Made by a program: the position numbers and the translations under genes
Assembly: GCA_041659285.1 (NCBI GenBank)
Contig: JBAZYO010000002.1
Coordinates: 434,001-498,000 of the forward strand
Origin: Vicinamibacterales bacterium
GTDB taxonomy: Bacteria; Acidobacteriota; Vicinamibacteria; Vicinamibacterales; UBA2999
DNA: 64,000 nucleotides
Direction of reading: 5' to 3'
Notes under the pieces: generated by a model
Seen by the model: the letters and a program-made list of their open reading frames with translations, nothing else
Told to the model about the DNA's origin: nothing
Databases searched by the model: none
Shown: positions 1-8,393 of the stretch, one piece after another
How the letters are laid out: the number at the start of each line of letters is the position of its first letter
How positions within the stretch are numbered: the first letter of the stretch is position 1

Positions 1-554
1 TCGGGCGGCAGGTAGGTGGTGACGTCCACGTCCACGTGCAGCAGGTCCTTCACCGCGTTGGCGTACTCGGCGCGGTTCAGGCGCTGGAAGGGACGCGAGC
101 CCGGATTCGGGTGGAGCGCCGCCGCCTTGTCCATGCGCGCTTCAAACGCCGCCGCCAAACCCGTGATCACCGCCGGTTCCGGACGGCGGGCGCCCGACGG
201 CGGCATCATGCCGGCGCGGAGCTTGCGGATCATCTTCTCGGTGGTCTCACCGTGCTCATCGAGCTTGGTGGCATCGAACGTGGCCAGTGACAGGCCGCCG
301 GCCTTGCCGCGCTCGCTGTGGCACCCGGCGCAGTACTGCTTCACCAGCGCCGTCTGCTCCGCCGACAGCATGGCAGTGGCGGCCGGGGCATGCGACGTGG
401 TCGGCTTGACTGGCCCCGCCGAGGCTGGTCCGGCCGTCGAGGCTGGTCTCGCCGCAGCCGCCGGGGCACCCTGGGCGGCGGCGGATCTCCCCTGCGCCGA
501 GAGACCGATGACAGCCGTGACCAGCACGGCGCTTGCGAAAGTCTTGTTCAGCAT
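1..554 (-). CDS. Exported DUF1587/DUF1592-type cytochrome protein, N-terminal part (cut by window edge)
   Basis: About 184 residues are visible and the C-terminus lies outside the window. A hydrophobic signal segment (residues 5-20) is followed by an Ala/Pro-rich linker, then a planctomycete-type cytochrome c domain with CAGCH (C75, C78, H79). After it comes the start of DUF1587, with the RLNRAEYANAVKDLL motif. It closely matches the proteins at 3849-6428 and 9809-12322, so the rest should be DUF1595/1592/1588/1585. The ATG overlaps the stop of the upstream ankyrin gene by 7 nt, which suggests translational coupling. Function is unknown; the heme site points to periplasmic electron transfer or oxidation. 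Confidence 0.9.
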   Translation of the reverse strand, partial: MLNKTFASAVLVTAVIGLSAQGRSAAAQGAPAAAARPASTAGPASAGPVKPTTSHAPAATAMLSAEQTALVKQYCAGCHSERGKAGGLSLATFDATKLDEHGETTEKMIRKLRAGMMPPSGARRPEPAVITGLAAAFEARMDKAAALHPNPGSRPFQRLNRAEYANAVKDLLHVDVDVTTYLPP

Positions 555-2311
555 GTGATGCACTTGTGGTTGTTCTTGGCGCCGAGTGACTCGAGCAGCT
601 TGATGGTTTCCGGATACGGTTGCGTGCGCTGCACGGGGCCGTTGGCAATGTCCACCGTGGTGTTGCCTTCGCGGTTCACCCGCTTGACGTCGGCGCCCTT
701 CGAGACCAGGAAGAGAATCGAGTCGTTGTCGCCACGCGACGCGGCGAGGTGAACCGGGGTGTTGCCCTCGTGGTCGGCGGCGTTGACGTCGGCGCCCAGC
801 TCTTCGACGAGGTACTTGATCGCCGGCAGGAAGCCGGTGGGCGCGTAGCGGTGCGAGTTGGCGGCAAAGCCTTCGCCGTAGCCGACGCCCGACGCGGCAT
901 GCAGCGGAAACACCGCGGGACCGCCGTAGGGAATGGGCGGCACGCCCGACAGGTCCTGCACCTGACGAATGCCTTCACCGGTGAAGGGCCGGCCCGCCGG
1001 CTTCATGGTCGGGATGTTCGGATCGGCGCCGTAGGACACCAGCAGCTTCATCGCCGCCACGTCGTTGGCGTAGGCGGCCCGCCAGAAGGGGGTCGCGCCG
1101 CTCTCGTCCACGCCGGCGAAATCCGAGTTGAACGCCTGATACCAGACCTTCCGCTGCAGGCGGACGTTGACGTCGGCGCCCTTGTCCAGGAGCGTCTTCA
1201 TCAGCTCCAAGTAGGTGGTCTTCTGCTGCTGATAGGCCTTCGGACTGGGATACAGCGACTTCGGCGCCCACTGGATGTTGAGCACGCCGTAGAGCGGCGT
1301 CACGCCATTGAACGCCACCGCGTTGGGGTTGGCGCCCTTCTCGACGAGGTAAGTCGCCAGGTCGAAATGGCCATTGATGATCGCGATCAACAGCGGGCTG
1401 GTCTTGTCGCCCGCGTTCAACTGGTTGATGTCGGCACCGCCTTCGACCAGGGCCTTCACCGTGTCGGTGTAACCCTGGCGGGCGGCGAACAGGAGCGCTG
1501 ACAGCCCGCCCTGCGAGCTGATCAACTCGTTGTAGCGGTAGCCGCGAGTGGCGCCGGCGATGTCAGCCGGCCGGTTGGTCTGCGGGCGGGCGGCGTTGCC
1601 GCCGGCGCCGCGCGCCATGGCTTCTTCTTCCGGCGCCGTCAGCGCGAACAGATCCACCACCTTGGTGGTGGCCTTGTGGTCGGCGCCGCGCGCCAGCAGC
1701 AGCCTGACGGCCTCGGTGCGGTTGAAGCCGGCGGCGAAGATCAGCGGCGTTTCGCCCTTGGCGCCGTCCCTGGCGTTGATGTCGGCGCCGTTCTCGATCA
1801 GCGACGTGATGGTCTTGGTGTCGCCCGCGGCGGCGGCAATCATCAGCGGTGTGGTGCCGTTGCTGGTGGTCGCCTTGGCGTCGGCGCCCGCGGCGAGCAG
1901 CGCCGCGACCACTCCGGAGTGACCGCCCTTGGCGGCAAGGTAGAGCGGCGTATACGCGCCCAGCCGCGTGGTGGCGCGCACGTTGGCGCCAGCGTAGATC
2001 AGCATCTGCGCCAGCTCGGCGTCGCCCTTCATGGCGGCCCAGTGCAGGGCGGTGGTGCCGTCGCCCTGCGCTTCGTTGACGTCGAGGCCCTTCTTGAGGA
2101 GCGCCCGCACGCCGTCGCGATCGCCCTTGCTCGCCGCCTCCGCGACTGAGCCATACGGAGTCGCTACGGCGAGCCTCGCCGAAGCGGCGCCTTGCGAAGT
2201 TGCGCCGCGAAGGCGGGCCGCATCAGCCACCGGCGCGGGCGCCTGCCCGCTAATCGCCACCGTCAGGCAGAGCGCGAGGCCGAGGCTTCCGAACAGTCTC
2301 TGTCGCAACAT
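548..2311 (-). CDS. Exported ankyrin-repeat protein (copy 1)
   Basis: 587 residues. A Sec-type signal (about residues 1-24) is followed by a low-complexity linker, then ankyrin repeats (GTTALHWAAMKGDAELAQ, GTTPLMIAAAAGD and others) at roughly 55-205, 265-335, 345-440 and 495-575. The protein ends in KNNHKCITC, and the paralogue at 6434-8296 has the same kind of CxxC tail. It lies 2 nt after the DUF1552 gene and overlaps the next cytochrome gene by 7 nt, so the three are probably one transcript. Ankyrin repeats bind proteins; here a periplasmic partner, perhaps one of the co-encoded proteins, is an inference. The linker at about 2156-2223 matches a dispersed palindromic repeat. Confidence 0.9.
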   Translation of the reverse strand: MLRQRLFGSLGLALCLTVAISGQAPAPVADAARLRGATSQGAASARLAVATPYGSVAEAASKGDRDGVRALLKKGLDVNEAQGDGTTALHWAAMKGDAELAQMLIYAGANVRATTRLGAYTPLYLAAKGGHSGVVAALLAAGADAKATTSNGTTPLMIAAAAGDTKTITSLIENGADINARDGAKGETPLIFAAGFNRTEAVRLLLARGADHKATTKVVDLFALTAPEEEAMARGAGGNAARPQTNRPADIAGATRGYRYNELISSQGGLSALLFAARQGYTDTVKALVEGGADINQLNAGDKTSPLLIAIINGHFDLATYLVEKGANPNAVAFNGVTPLYGVLNIQWAPKSLYPSPKAYQQQKTTYLELMKTLLDKGADVNVRLQRKVWYQAFNSDFAGVDESGATPFWRAAYANDVAAMKLLVSYGADPNIPTMKPAGRPFTGEGIRQVQDLSGVPPIPYGGPAVFPLHAASGVGYGEGFAANSHRYAPTGFLPAIKYLVEELGADVNAADHEGNTPVHLAASRGDNDSILFLVSKGADVKRVNREGNTTVDIANGPVQRTQPYPETIKLLESLGAKNNHKCITC

Positions 2312-2313
2312 GA

Positions 2314-3744
2314 CTATTCCTGCTTGGCCTGAGCGCCGTCGAAGGCGGCCGCCGTGATGTCCGGCGCCGTGGTGAGGTTGAACTCGCCGGTGCTGTCACC
2401 GAAGTTCCTGACCTCGTCCAGGCCCAGGCTGTGGATCGCCGTGAGCATGGCGTTGGCCATCGGCGTGCCGTCGGCCGCCTTGAGGTGCAGGCCGCCCTTG
2501 AGCGCGCCGCCGGCCTTGCCGGCGAAGAACAGCGGGCAGCGCTTGTGGTTGTGAATGTTCGAGTCGCCCATCGGCGAACCGTAGACGACCAGCGTGTTGT
2601 CGAGCAGGTTGCTCTCGCCGTCGGGCGTGTCCTTCAGCTTCTTGAGGAAGTACGGGAGCATGCCGACGTGGTACTTGTTGATCTTGGCGAAGTCGAGGAC
2701 CCGGTCCTCGCGATCGCCGTGGTGCGACGCCGGGTGGAACCCGGTGGTGACGCCACTGGTCGGATAGACCCGGCTCGACGCGTCGCGACCCATCTTGAAC
2801 GAGAACACACGCGTGATGTCCGAGGCGAAGGCCACGGCCTGCAGGTCGAACATCAGCTTGACGTGCTCGTCAAACGAGTCGGGCACGCCGACCGGCGAGG
2901 TCGGCAGCTCGCGCACCTCGCCGCTCTTGTTGTAGTGCTCGACCTTCTGGATGCGGCGCTCGATCTCGCGCACTTCGTCCAGGTAGTTTGACAGGCGGGT
3001 GCGATCGGCGGCGCCAATCTCCTTGTTCAGCCGCGACAGCTGCGAGCTGATCAGGTCGAGGATGCTCTTGTCTTCGGCGCGGCGAATCGCGCGTTCCTCC
3101 GGGGTGGCGCCGACGCCGAACAACTGGTCGAAGGCCAGGCGCGGGTCGCGAATCATCGGCAGCGGCTGGTTCGGTCCGGCCCAGCTGATGGTGTCGGTGT
3201 ACACGCACGAGTAGCCGTAGGAGCAGCCGCCGGCCTGGTCCACCGCCTCGATGCACAGCTGCATTGACGGGATGGGCGTTTCCTGGCCGAACTTCCGCGC
3301 GTAGAGCTGGTCGAGCGAGATGCCGGCGCGCACGCCGGAACCCTGCGTCTGCAGCGGGTGCGCCTGGGTCAGGAACACCGCGCTCGAGCGGAAGTGGTCG
3401 CCGCCGATTTCCGGCAGCTCGAACGCTTCGGCGTTGCGCACGTCAGTGTTGCTGACAATCGTCAGGTAGTCGCGGAACGGCTCGAGCGGCGCCAGGCTGG
3501 TGGGCGACAGGTCGAAGCCCTTGCCCACGGCCGCCGGCGACCACAGGTTCTTCTCGAGGCCGAACTTGGTGGCGCCCGCGGAGCCATGCACCATTTCAAT
3601 GGCGGCCAGTCGCACCTTGCCCGCGGCGGTCTTGGCGAACACGGTGCGCGCGGGCACCATCGCCTCCAGCATCGGCAGCGCCATCGTCACTCCCAGCCCA
3701 CGCAGCACCGTGCGGCGGGAAATGTGCTTCTTGGTGATGAACAT
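2314..3744 (-). CDS. Tat-exported DUF1552 protein (copy 1)
   Basis: 476 residues. The N-terminus has a twin-arginine signal (SRRTVLRGLG, residues 9-18) and a hydrophobic stretch ending near 34, so export in folded form is likely. The rest matches the DUF1552 family, which regularly accompanies DUF1592/DUF1588 cytochrome proteins in Planctomycetes, Acidobacteria and Myxobacteria. The biochemical role is not established. A GGAGGAGAGG ribosome-binding site precedes the ATG. It is a close paralogue of 8394-9803, with shared blocks such as DYLTIVSNTDVRNAEAF and NKYHV/NRYHV. The family call is certain; the function is unknown. Confidence 0.9.
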   Translation of the reverse strand: MFITKKHISRRTVLRGLGVTMALPMLEAMVPARTVFAKTAAGKVRLAAIEMVHGSAGATKFGLEKNLWSPAAVGKGFDLSPTSLAPLEPFRDYLTIVSNTDVRNAEAFELPEIGGDHFRSSAVFLTQAHPLQTQGSGVRAGISLDQLYARKFGQETPIPSMQLCIEAVDQAGGCSYGYSCVYTDTISWAGPNQPLPMIRDPRLAFDQLFGVGATPEERAIRRAEDKSILDLISSQLSRLNKEIGAADRTRLSNYLDEVREIERRIQKVEHYNKSGEVRELPTSPVGVPDSFDEHVKLMFDLQAVAFASDITRVFSFKMGRDASSRVYPTSGVTTGFHPASHHGDREDRVLDFAKINKYHVGMLPYFLKKLKDTPDGESNLLDNTLVVYGSPMGDSNIHNHKRCPLFFAGKAGGALKGGLHLKAADGTPMANAMLTAIHSLGLDEVRNFGDSTGEFNLTTAPDITAAAFDGAQAKQE

Positions 3745-3773
3745 CAGCCTCTCCTCCGATTACCGACCAACAA

Positions 3774-3844
3774 TCCGGCTAAAGCCGGATGCTACATGTG
3801 GCGTCCGGCTTTAGCCGGACCGTGCCGTCCGCCGTCAGGCGGAC
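3774..3844. repeat. Three tandem short hairpins (TCCGGCTttAGCCGGA type)
   Basis: Between the stop of the cytochrome gene (3849) and the DUF1552 start (3744) lie three perfect or near-perfect palindromes: 3774-3789, 3803-3820 and 3827-3844. Each has an arm of the kind tccggct or gtccgcc. Related single hairpins occur near 17519-17535 and 52279-52297. They could act as intercistronic RNA structures within the operon. Confidence 0.75.
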
Positions 3845-3848
3845 CGTG

Positions 3849-6428
3849 CTACCGACCGGCAGCGGTAGTCGTCTCGACCGCCGCGACCCGACCCATCCGG
3901 AAGGCGCCGCTGTTGGCGACGCCGGCAATGAACGACGAGAACTTGTAGTGGTTGCGCTTGGCGTCACGCACGATGGCGCGGACCGCCGGCATGTCGTACG
4001 ACTCGACGCGGCGGCCGAGCGCGTAGGTCATCAGGCTCTCGGTGAAGCTGAGCATGATCACGTCCTGGTGCTTCAGCAGCGCGTTGCGCAGGCCGATCGG
4101 GCCGTCGAGCTTGGTGCCATCGTATAAGTCGCCCGCCGGATCCACGGCGACGCCGTTGTCCTTGATGCGCCATACGCCGGTCACGTCGAAATTCTCGAGG
4201 GCGAGGCCGAGGGGGTCAATCACCTTGTGGCACGAGGTGCAGGCCGGGTTCTTCCGGTGCTCTTCCATGCGGCCGCGCGTCGACAGGGTCCGGCCCTCAT
4301 CACCGACCGCCTTGGTTTCGTCGAGCGTCGGCACGTTGGGGGGCGGCGCCGGCGGCGGCGAACCGAGCAGCACTTCCATCACCCACTTGCCGCGCAGCAC
4401 CGGCGAGGTGCGGTCGGCGATCGAGGTCAGCAGCAGGACGCTGCCCTGCCCGAGCACGCCGCGGCGGTTCGGGTCGGCGATGGTCACCCGGCGATACTCC
4501 TCGCCCAGGATGTTCGGGATGCCGTAGTGCTTGGCGAGCCGCTCGTTGACGAAGGTGTGGTCCGCGGTCAGCAAGTCGGTCACGGGACGGTCTTCGCGGA
4601 TCAGGCTGTCCACGAACAGCTCGGTTTCACGCACCAGCGCCTGCGACAGCGTCGTGTCCCAGTACGAATAGAAGTGGTGATCGGGACGGACCTTCTCGAC
4701 GTCCTGCAGGCGCAGCCACTGCGAGGCGAACCGCGTCGACAGCGCCTCGGACCGCGGGTCGGCCAGCATGCGCTTCAACTGCTTCTCGAACACCGCTGGC
4801 GTCTGCAGCGTGCCCAGCGCGGCGACGCGGATCAACTCGGCATCGGGCACCGAGCCCCAGACGAAGAACGACATGCGTGATGCCAGATCCAGGTCGGTGA
4901 TGCGGTAGGTCTGCCCGGCGCGCAACGCCGCCGGCGCCTGCTCGAGGCGGAACAGGAAGCGCGGGCTGGCGAGGATGGCCTGCACCGCCATGCGGATGCC
5001 CGACTCGAAGTCCCCCGCCTCTGCTCGCGCATCTACTGGCGAGCTACGGCGGGGCTCCGCCGTAGCGGCCTCCGGCCGCGAAGGCGAGCCGTGGCGGCCG
5101 CGCTCGTAGAAGGTCATCAACTCCTTGAAGTCGTCGGCCTGCACCGGACCACGATAGGCCCGGCCGGCGAGCTGGCGGACGATGTCGGTGGCGCAGCGGG
5201 ATTCCTCGACGGCGCTGATCGGCCGGCAGGTGAAAATCCGGCGGCGGCTCGCGGTGTCCGACACGCCAGTGACGGCGACCGGGCCGGCCACCGTGAAATC
5301 GCGCAGGTGCGTGAGCGCCGTGGTGCCGAACACCTCGCCGATGTTGGTGTCGGCGAGCGTGTGCTCAATCGGCATGATCAGGTCGTCGGCCGGGCCGTCG
5401 AAGCGCTGGACGAACGCCGCCGACAGGCGCTGCTCGCCCGCCTTGATGTGGACCTTCGGCGTCTGCATGGTCATGCCGTTGGGGTCCTGCTCGTTCATGC
5501 GGGGGTTGATGTCCATCAACGCCACGCGCTCGCCGTTGATCGAGACCTCGATCTGCTCGCCGCGATAGGGGCCGCCGAACAGGTCGCCGGTCGGGCCCAT
5601 GTGCAGCATGATCTTGAAGTAGTAGTCGCCGTCGGCCGGGAACACGTGCATCACCGACAGCCCGCCGCGAGTGCCGAGCGGCGCGCCTTCGACATGGCGC
5701 ATCTGCGATGCCGTGCGCGGCACCTTCCAGGTCGTCGAAGCAGCGGAGGCGTTGCGGTCGCCCACCGCGAGGCGGCTGATCTGGCTGGCCGCGCGCAGGT
5801 AGCCTTCCATCAACGTCGAGGAAATGGTCTGCGAGTCGGCGATGTTGTCGAAGCCGTCGCTGATGGTGTCGGCCGGCAGGTAGGCGTTGACGTCCACGTC
5901 CACCGACAGCAGGTCTTTCACCGCGCGCGCGTACTCGGCGCGATTGAGACGCTGCGACGGACGCGATCCGGGGTTGGGGTTGAGCGCCGCGGCGCGATCG
6001 ATGCGCGTCTCGAACGCCGCCGCCAGCGCGTCGATTACGGCCGGCTCGGGACGACGGGCCCCGGCGGGCGGCATCATGCCGGCGCGCAGCTTGCGGATCA
6101 TCTTTTCCGTGGTGTCGGCGTGATCGACGACCGTGGTGGCGTCGAAGGCGGCGAGCGAGAGGCCGCCGGCCTTGCCGCGATCGCTATGACAGCCGGCGCA
6201 GTACTGCTTGATGACCGCGTTCTGCTCCACCGGGAGCATCGTCGTCGACGCGGGCGCGTGGGAGACGATGGCCTTGGGCGCCGAAGCGGACTCGATCGCG
6301 GGCCGCGAAGGCGGCTTGACCACGGCGGGAGCCTGCCCCGCCGAAACGGCTGAGCGACCCGCCGCGAAGGCGGGCGGCCAGGCAAACGCAGCCAACAACA
6401 AGCACGATGCGATGACTGCTCTAGTCAT
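3849..6428 (-). CDS. Exported diheme DUF1587/1595/1592/1588/1585 protein (copy 2)
   Basis: 859 residues from ATG 6428, which lies 5 nt past the ankyrin stop; an upstream in-frame GTG at 6449 would overlap that gene. A signal peptide occupies residues 4-23. Next come a cytochrome c domain with CAGCH (about 77-81), DUF1587 (RLNRAEYARAVKDLL), DUF1595 (ESGIRMAVQAILASPRFLFR), DUF1592 (DLDLASRMSFFVWG), DUF1588 with a second heme site CTSCH (about 730-734) and DUF1585. Compared with the copy at 9809-12322 it has about 24 extra residues just before GDFESGI, encoded by a palindromic repeat at about 5016-5092. The periplasmic location is inferred and the reaction is unknown. Confidence 0.9.
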   Translation of the reverse strand: MTRAVIASCLLLAAFAWPPAFAAGRSAVSAGQAPAVVKPPSRPAIESASAPKAIVSHAPASTTMLPVEQNAVIKQYCAGCHSDRGKAGGLSLAAFDATTVVDHADTTEKMIRKLRAGMMPPAGARRPEPAVIDALAAAFETRIDRAAALNPNPGSRPSQRLNRAEYARAVKDLLSVDVDVNAYLPADTISDGFDNIADSQTISSTLMEGYLRAASQISRLAVGDRNASAASTTWKVPRTASQMRHVEGAPLGTRGGLSVMHVFPADGDYYFKIMLHMGPTGDLFGGPYRGEQIEVSINGERVALMDINPRMNEQDPNGMTMQTPKVHIKAGEQRLSAAFVQRFDGPADDLIMPIEHTLADTNIGEVFGTTALTHLRDFTVAGPVAVTGVSDTASRRRIFTCRPISAVEESRCATDIVRQLAGRAYRGPVQADDFKELMTFYERGRHGSPSRPEAATAEPRRSSPVDARAEAGDFESGIRMAVQAILASPRFLFRLEQAPAALRAGQTYRITDLDLASRMSFFVWGSVPDAELIRVAALGTLQTPAVFEKQLKRMLADPRSEALSTRFASQWLRLQDVEKVRPDHHFYSYWDTTLSQALVRETELFVDSLIREDRPVTDLLTADHTFVNERLAKHYGIPNILGEEYRRVTIADPNRRGVLGQGSVLLLTSIADRTSPVLRGKWVMEVLLGSPPPAPPPNVPTLDETKAVGDEGRTLSTRGRMEEHRKNPACTSCHKVIDPLGLALENFDVTGVWRIKDNGVAVDPAGDLYDGTKLDGPIGLRNALLKHQDVIMLSFTESLMTYALGRRVESYDMPAVRAIVRDAKRNHYKFSSFIAGVANSGAFRMGRVAAVETTTAAGR
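5016..5092. repeat. Palindromic element inserted in frame in a coding region
   Basis: The core reads GCTACGGCGGGGCtCCGCCGTAGCGGCC, followed by GGCCGCGAAGGCG. Similar sequences lie at about 2156-2223, 6319-6375, 8155-8214 and 59160-59203. Here it adds about 24 residues (HGSPSRPEAATAEP...) to the cytochrome protein. The paralogue at 9809-12322 reads straight from GR to TEGGDFESGI and lacks the insert. The insert is a multiple of three and keeps the frame open. Confidence 0.75.
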
Positions 6429-6433
6429 CGGCT

Positions 6434-8296
6434 TCAACACGACACGCACTTGTGGTTGTTCTTCGAGCCGAGTTTTTCGAGCAGCTTCACGGTTTCGGCA
6501 TAGGGTTGCGTGCGCTGGACCGGCCCGTTGGCCATGTCGGCCACGGTCTGGCCTTCGCGGTTCACCTTGGTGACGTCGGCGCCCTTCGAGACGAGGTAGA
6601 GAATGGCGTCGTTGTCGCCACGGGCCGCAGCGTGATGCAGGGCGGTGTTGCCGTCGTGATCGACGGCATTGACGTCGGCGCCGGCCACTTCAACCATGTA
6701 CTTGATGCCGGGCAGGAATCCGGCCGGCGAGTGAATGTGCGAGTTGGCGGCGAAGCCTTCGCCGAAGCCAACGCCCGCGGCCGCCTGCAACGGCGGCACG
6801 CCCGGCCCGCCCAGGGGAACCGGGGCCATCTTCGAGACGTCCTGCCCCTGGCGCACCTCACCGGAATCGCCGAGCCGCTGGCGTCCGGCTGGCCGCATCG
6901 TCGGAATGTTCGGGTCGGCGCCGTGCGCCATCAACAGCGACATCGCCGCGACATCCCCGGCAAATGCGGCGCGCCACATCGGCGTGGCGCCGATCTCATC
7001 GACACCGGCGAGATCGAAGTTATATTCCGAGTACCAGACCTTGCGGGTGAGGCGGAGGTTCGGGTCCGCGCCCTTCTCGAGCAGGGCCTTCATGAACGCC
7101 AGGTACGGGGTCCGTTGCTGGTTGTATGCCCGCGGCTGCGGATAGAGCGCGCGCGGCGCCCACGTGACATTCAGCGCGGCATAGAGCGGGGTGACGCCGT
7201 TGACGGCGGCCGCGTTCGGGTTGGCGCCGTGCTCGAGCAGCCACTGGGCCAGGTCGAACTGGCCGTTGATCGCGGCGATCAGCATCGGACTGGTCTTGTC
7301 GCCGGCCGACACCTGGTTGACATCGGCGCCGGCCGCCACCAGCGTCGTCACCGCGTCGGTGAAGCCGCCGCGCGCCGCCAGCATCAGCGCGGTCACGCCG
7401 CCCTGCGTGCCGATCAATTCGTTATAGAAATACGGCCGCTCGATCCCAGGTGTGCCGACACCACCACCGCGGCGACCGCCGCCGCCACCGCCGCCAGCGG
7501 CCGGCACGGCAGCCGGTGCCGCCGGGGCTCCCGGCGCCACCACCTGGCCGGCCCGGCCCTGGCCGGCGCCGCCCGGCTGGGCGCCGCTGCCCGATGCCTG
7601 CGCCAGGAACTCCTGCTCCTGGCTGCTCAGGCTGCCGACATTCACGACCTTCGACGTGGCCTTCAGATCCGCGCCGGCCTTGATCAACGCCTTGACGGCA
7701 TCGACGCGATTGTTGGCGACGGCAAACATCAACGGCGTCTGCCCGAAGGTCTTCTCACGGGCTTCGATCTCGGCGCCATTCTCGACGAGCGTGGTCACGG
7801 CCGTGGCGTTGCCGGACGAGGCCGCGAGCATCAGCGGCGTGGTCCCGAGCGCGTTGGCCGCTTTCGCGTCGGCGCCGCCGGCGAGCAAGGCGGAGATGAC
7901 GGCGGCGTGGCCCTGTTCGGCCGCGAGCAGGAGCGGCGTGTAGCCGCCGAGGCGCGTGCTGGCCTTGACGTTGGCGCCAGCGAAGAGCAGCATCTGCGCG
8001 AGCTCGGCATCGCCGTTCCGCGAGGCCCAGTGGAGCGCCGTCATGCCGTCGCCCTGCGCCGCGTTGACGTCGGCGCCGCCCTTCAGCAGCGTGCGGACGG
8101 CTTCCTTGTCGCGCCTGGCGGCCGCCGCCGCGACCGGAGCATTACTGGTCGCTATGGCGGGCCCCGCCGTAGCGGCCTGATCGTCCGCGCCGCGAAGGCG
8201 GGCGTCGGCCACGGGCGACGCCGCCGCGCTCAGCCATACCGACAACGTAATGGCGAGAACGCCGACGAGCCCGAGTCCCTGGATCACTTTGCGCAT
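6434..8296 (-). CDS. Exported ankyrin-repeat protein (copy 2)
   Basis: 620 residues with a signal peptide (1-26), a repeat-derived linker (VADARLRGADDQAAT), then ankyrin repeats (GMTALHWASRNGDAELAQ, GTTPLMLAASSGNATA, GVTALMLAARGG and later ones). A Gly/Ala/Pro-rich loop with GGGGGGGRRGGG sits near residues 255-282 and is longer than in copy 1. The C-terminus is KNNHKCVSC. The sequence aligns with 548-2311 over its whole length. The following cytochrome gene starts 5 nt after this stop, which supports an operon. The partner protein is unknown. Confidence 0.9.
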   Translation of the reverse strand: MRKVIQGLGLVGVLAITLSVWLSAAASPVADARLRGADDQAATAGPAIATSNAPVAAAAARRDKEAVRTLLKGGADVNAAQGDGMTALHWASRNGDAELAQMLLFAGANVKASTRLGGYTPLLLAAEQGHAAVISALLAGGADAKAANALGTTPLMLAASSGNATAVTTLVENGAEIEAREKTFGQTPLMFAVANNRVDAVKALIKAGADLKATSKVVNVGSLSSQEQEFLAQASGSGAQPGGAGQGRAGQVVAPGAPAAPAAVPAAGGGGGGGRRGGGVGTPGIERPYFYNELIGTQGGVTALMLAARGGFTDAVTTLVAAGADVNQVSAGDKTSPMLIAAINGQFDLAQWLLEHGANPNAAAVNGVTPLYAALNVTWAPRALYPQPRAYNQQRTPYLAFMKALLEKGADPNLRLTRKVWYSEYNFDLAGVDEIGATPMWRAAFAGDVAAMSLLMAHGADPNIPTMRPAGRQRLGDSGEVRQGQDVSKMAPVPLGGPGVPPLQAAAGVGFGEGFAANSHIHSPAGFLPGIKYMVEVAGADVNAVDHDGNTALHHAAARGDNDAILYLVSKGADVTKVNREGQTVADMANGPVQRTQPYAETVKLLEKLGSKNNHKCVSC

Positions 8297-8330
8297 AAGC
8301 CAGCCCCTGTCACTTGCCCATAAACATGGG

Positions 8331-8377
8331 CCACAGAGGACACCGAGGACACTCTGTGTCCTCGGTGTCCTCTGTGG
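8331..8377. repeat. Perfect 22-bp inverted repeat (CCACAGAGGACACCGAGG type)
   Basis: Arms 8331-8352 and 8356-8377 are exact reverse complements around a 3-nt loop (tct). The hairpin fills the gap between the DUF1552 gene (stop 8394) and the ankyrin gene (start 8296). There is no U-run, so it may attenuate or protect the transcript rather than end it. Confidence 0.85.
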
Positions 8378-8393
8378 CTAACTCCTCTGCGTT

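Noticed and set aside
3774..3844. A CRISPR-like array
   Set aside because: The three units are short self-complementary hairpins of differing sequence without uniform repeats or spacers, and no cas gene is present.
6452..8323. A plus-strand open frame of about 620 codons
   Set aside because: Antisense to ankyrin copy 2, with shadow-like composition rich in Arg, Gly and Val. The minus-strand frame has clear ankyrin repeats and a signal peptide.
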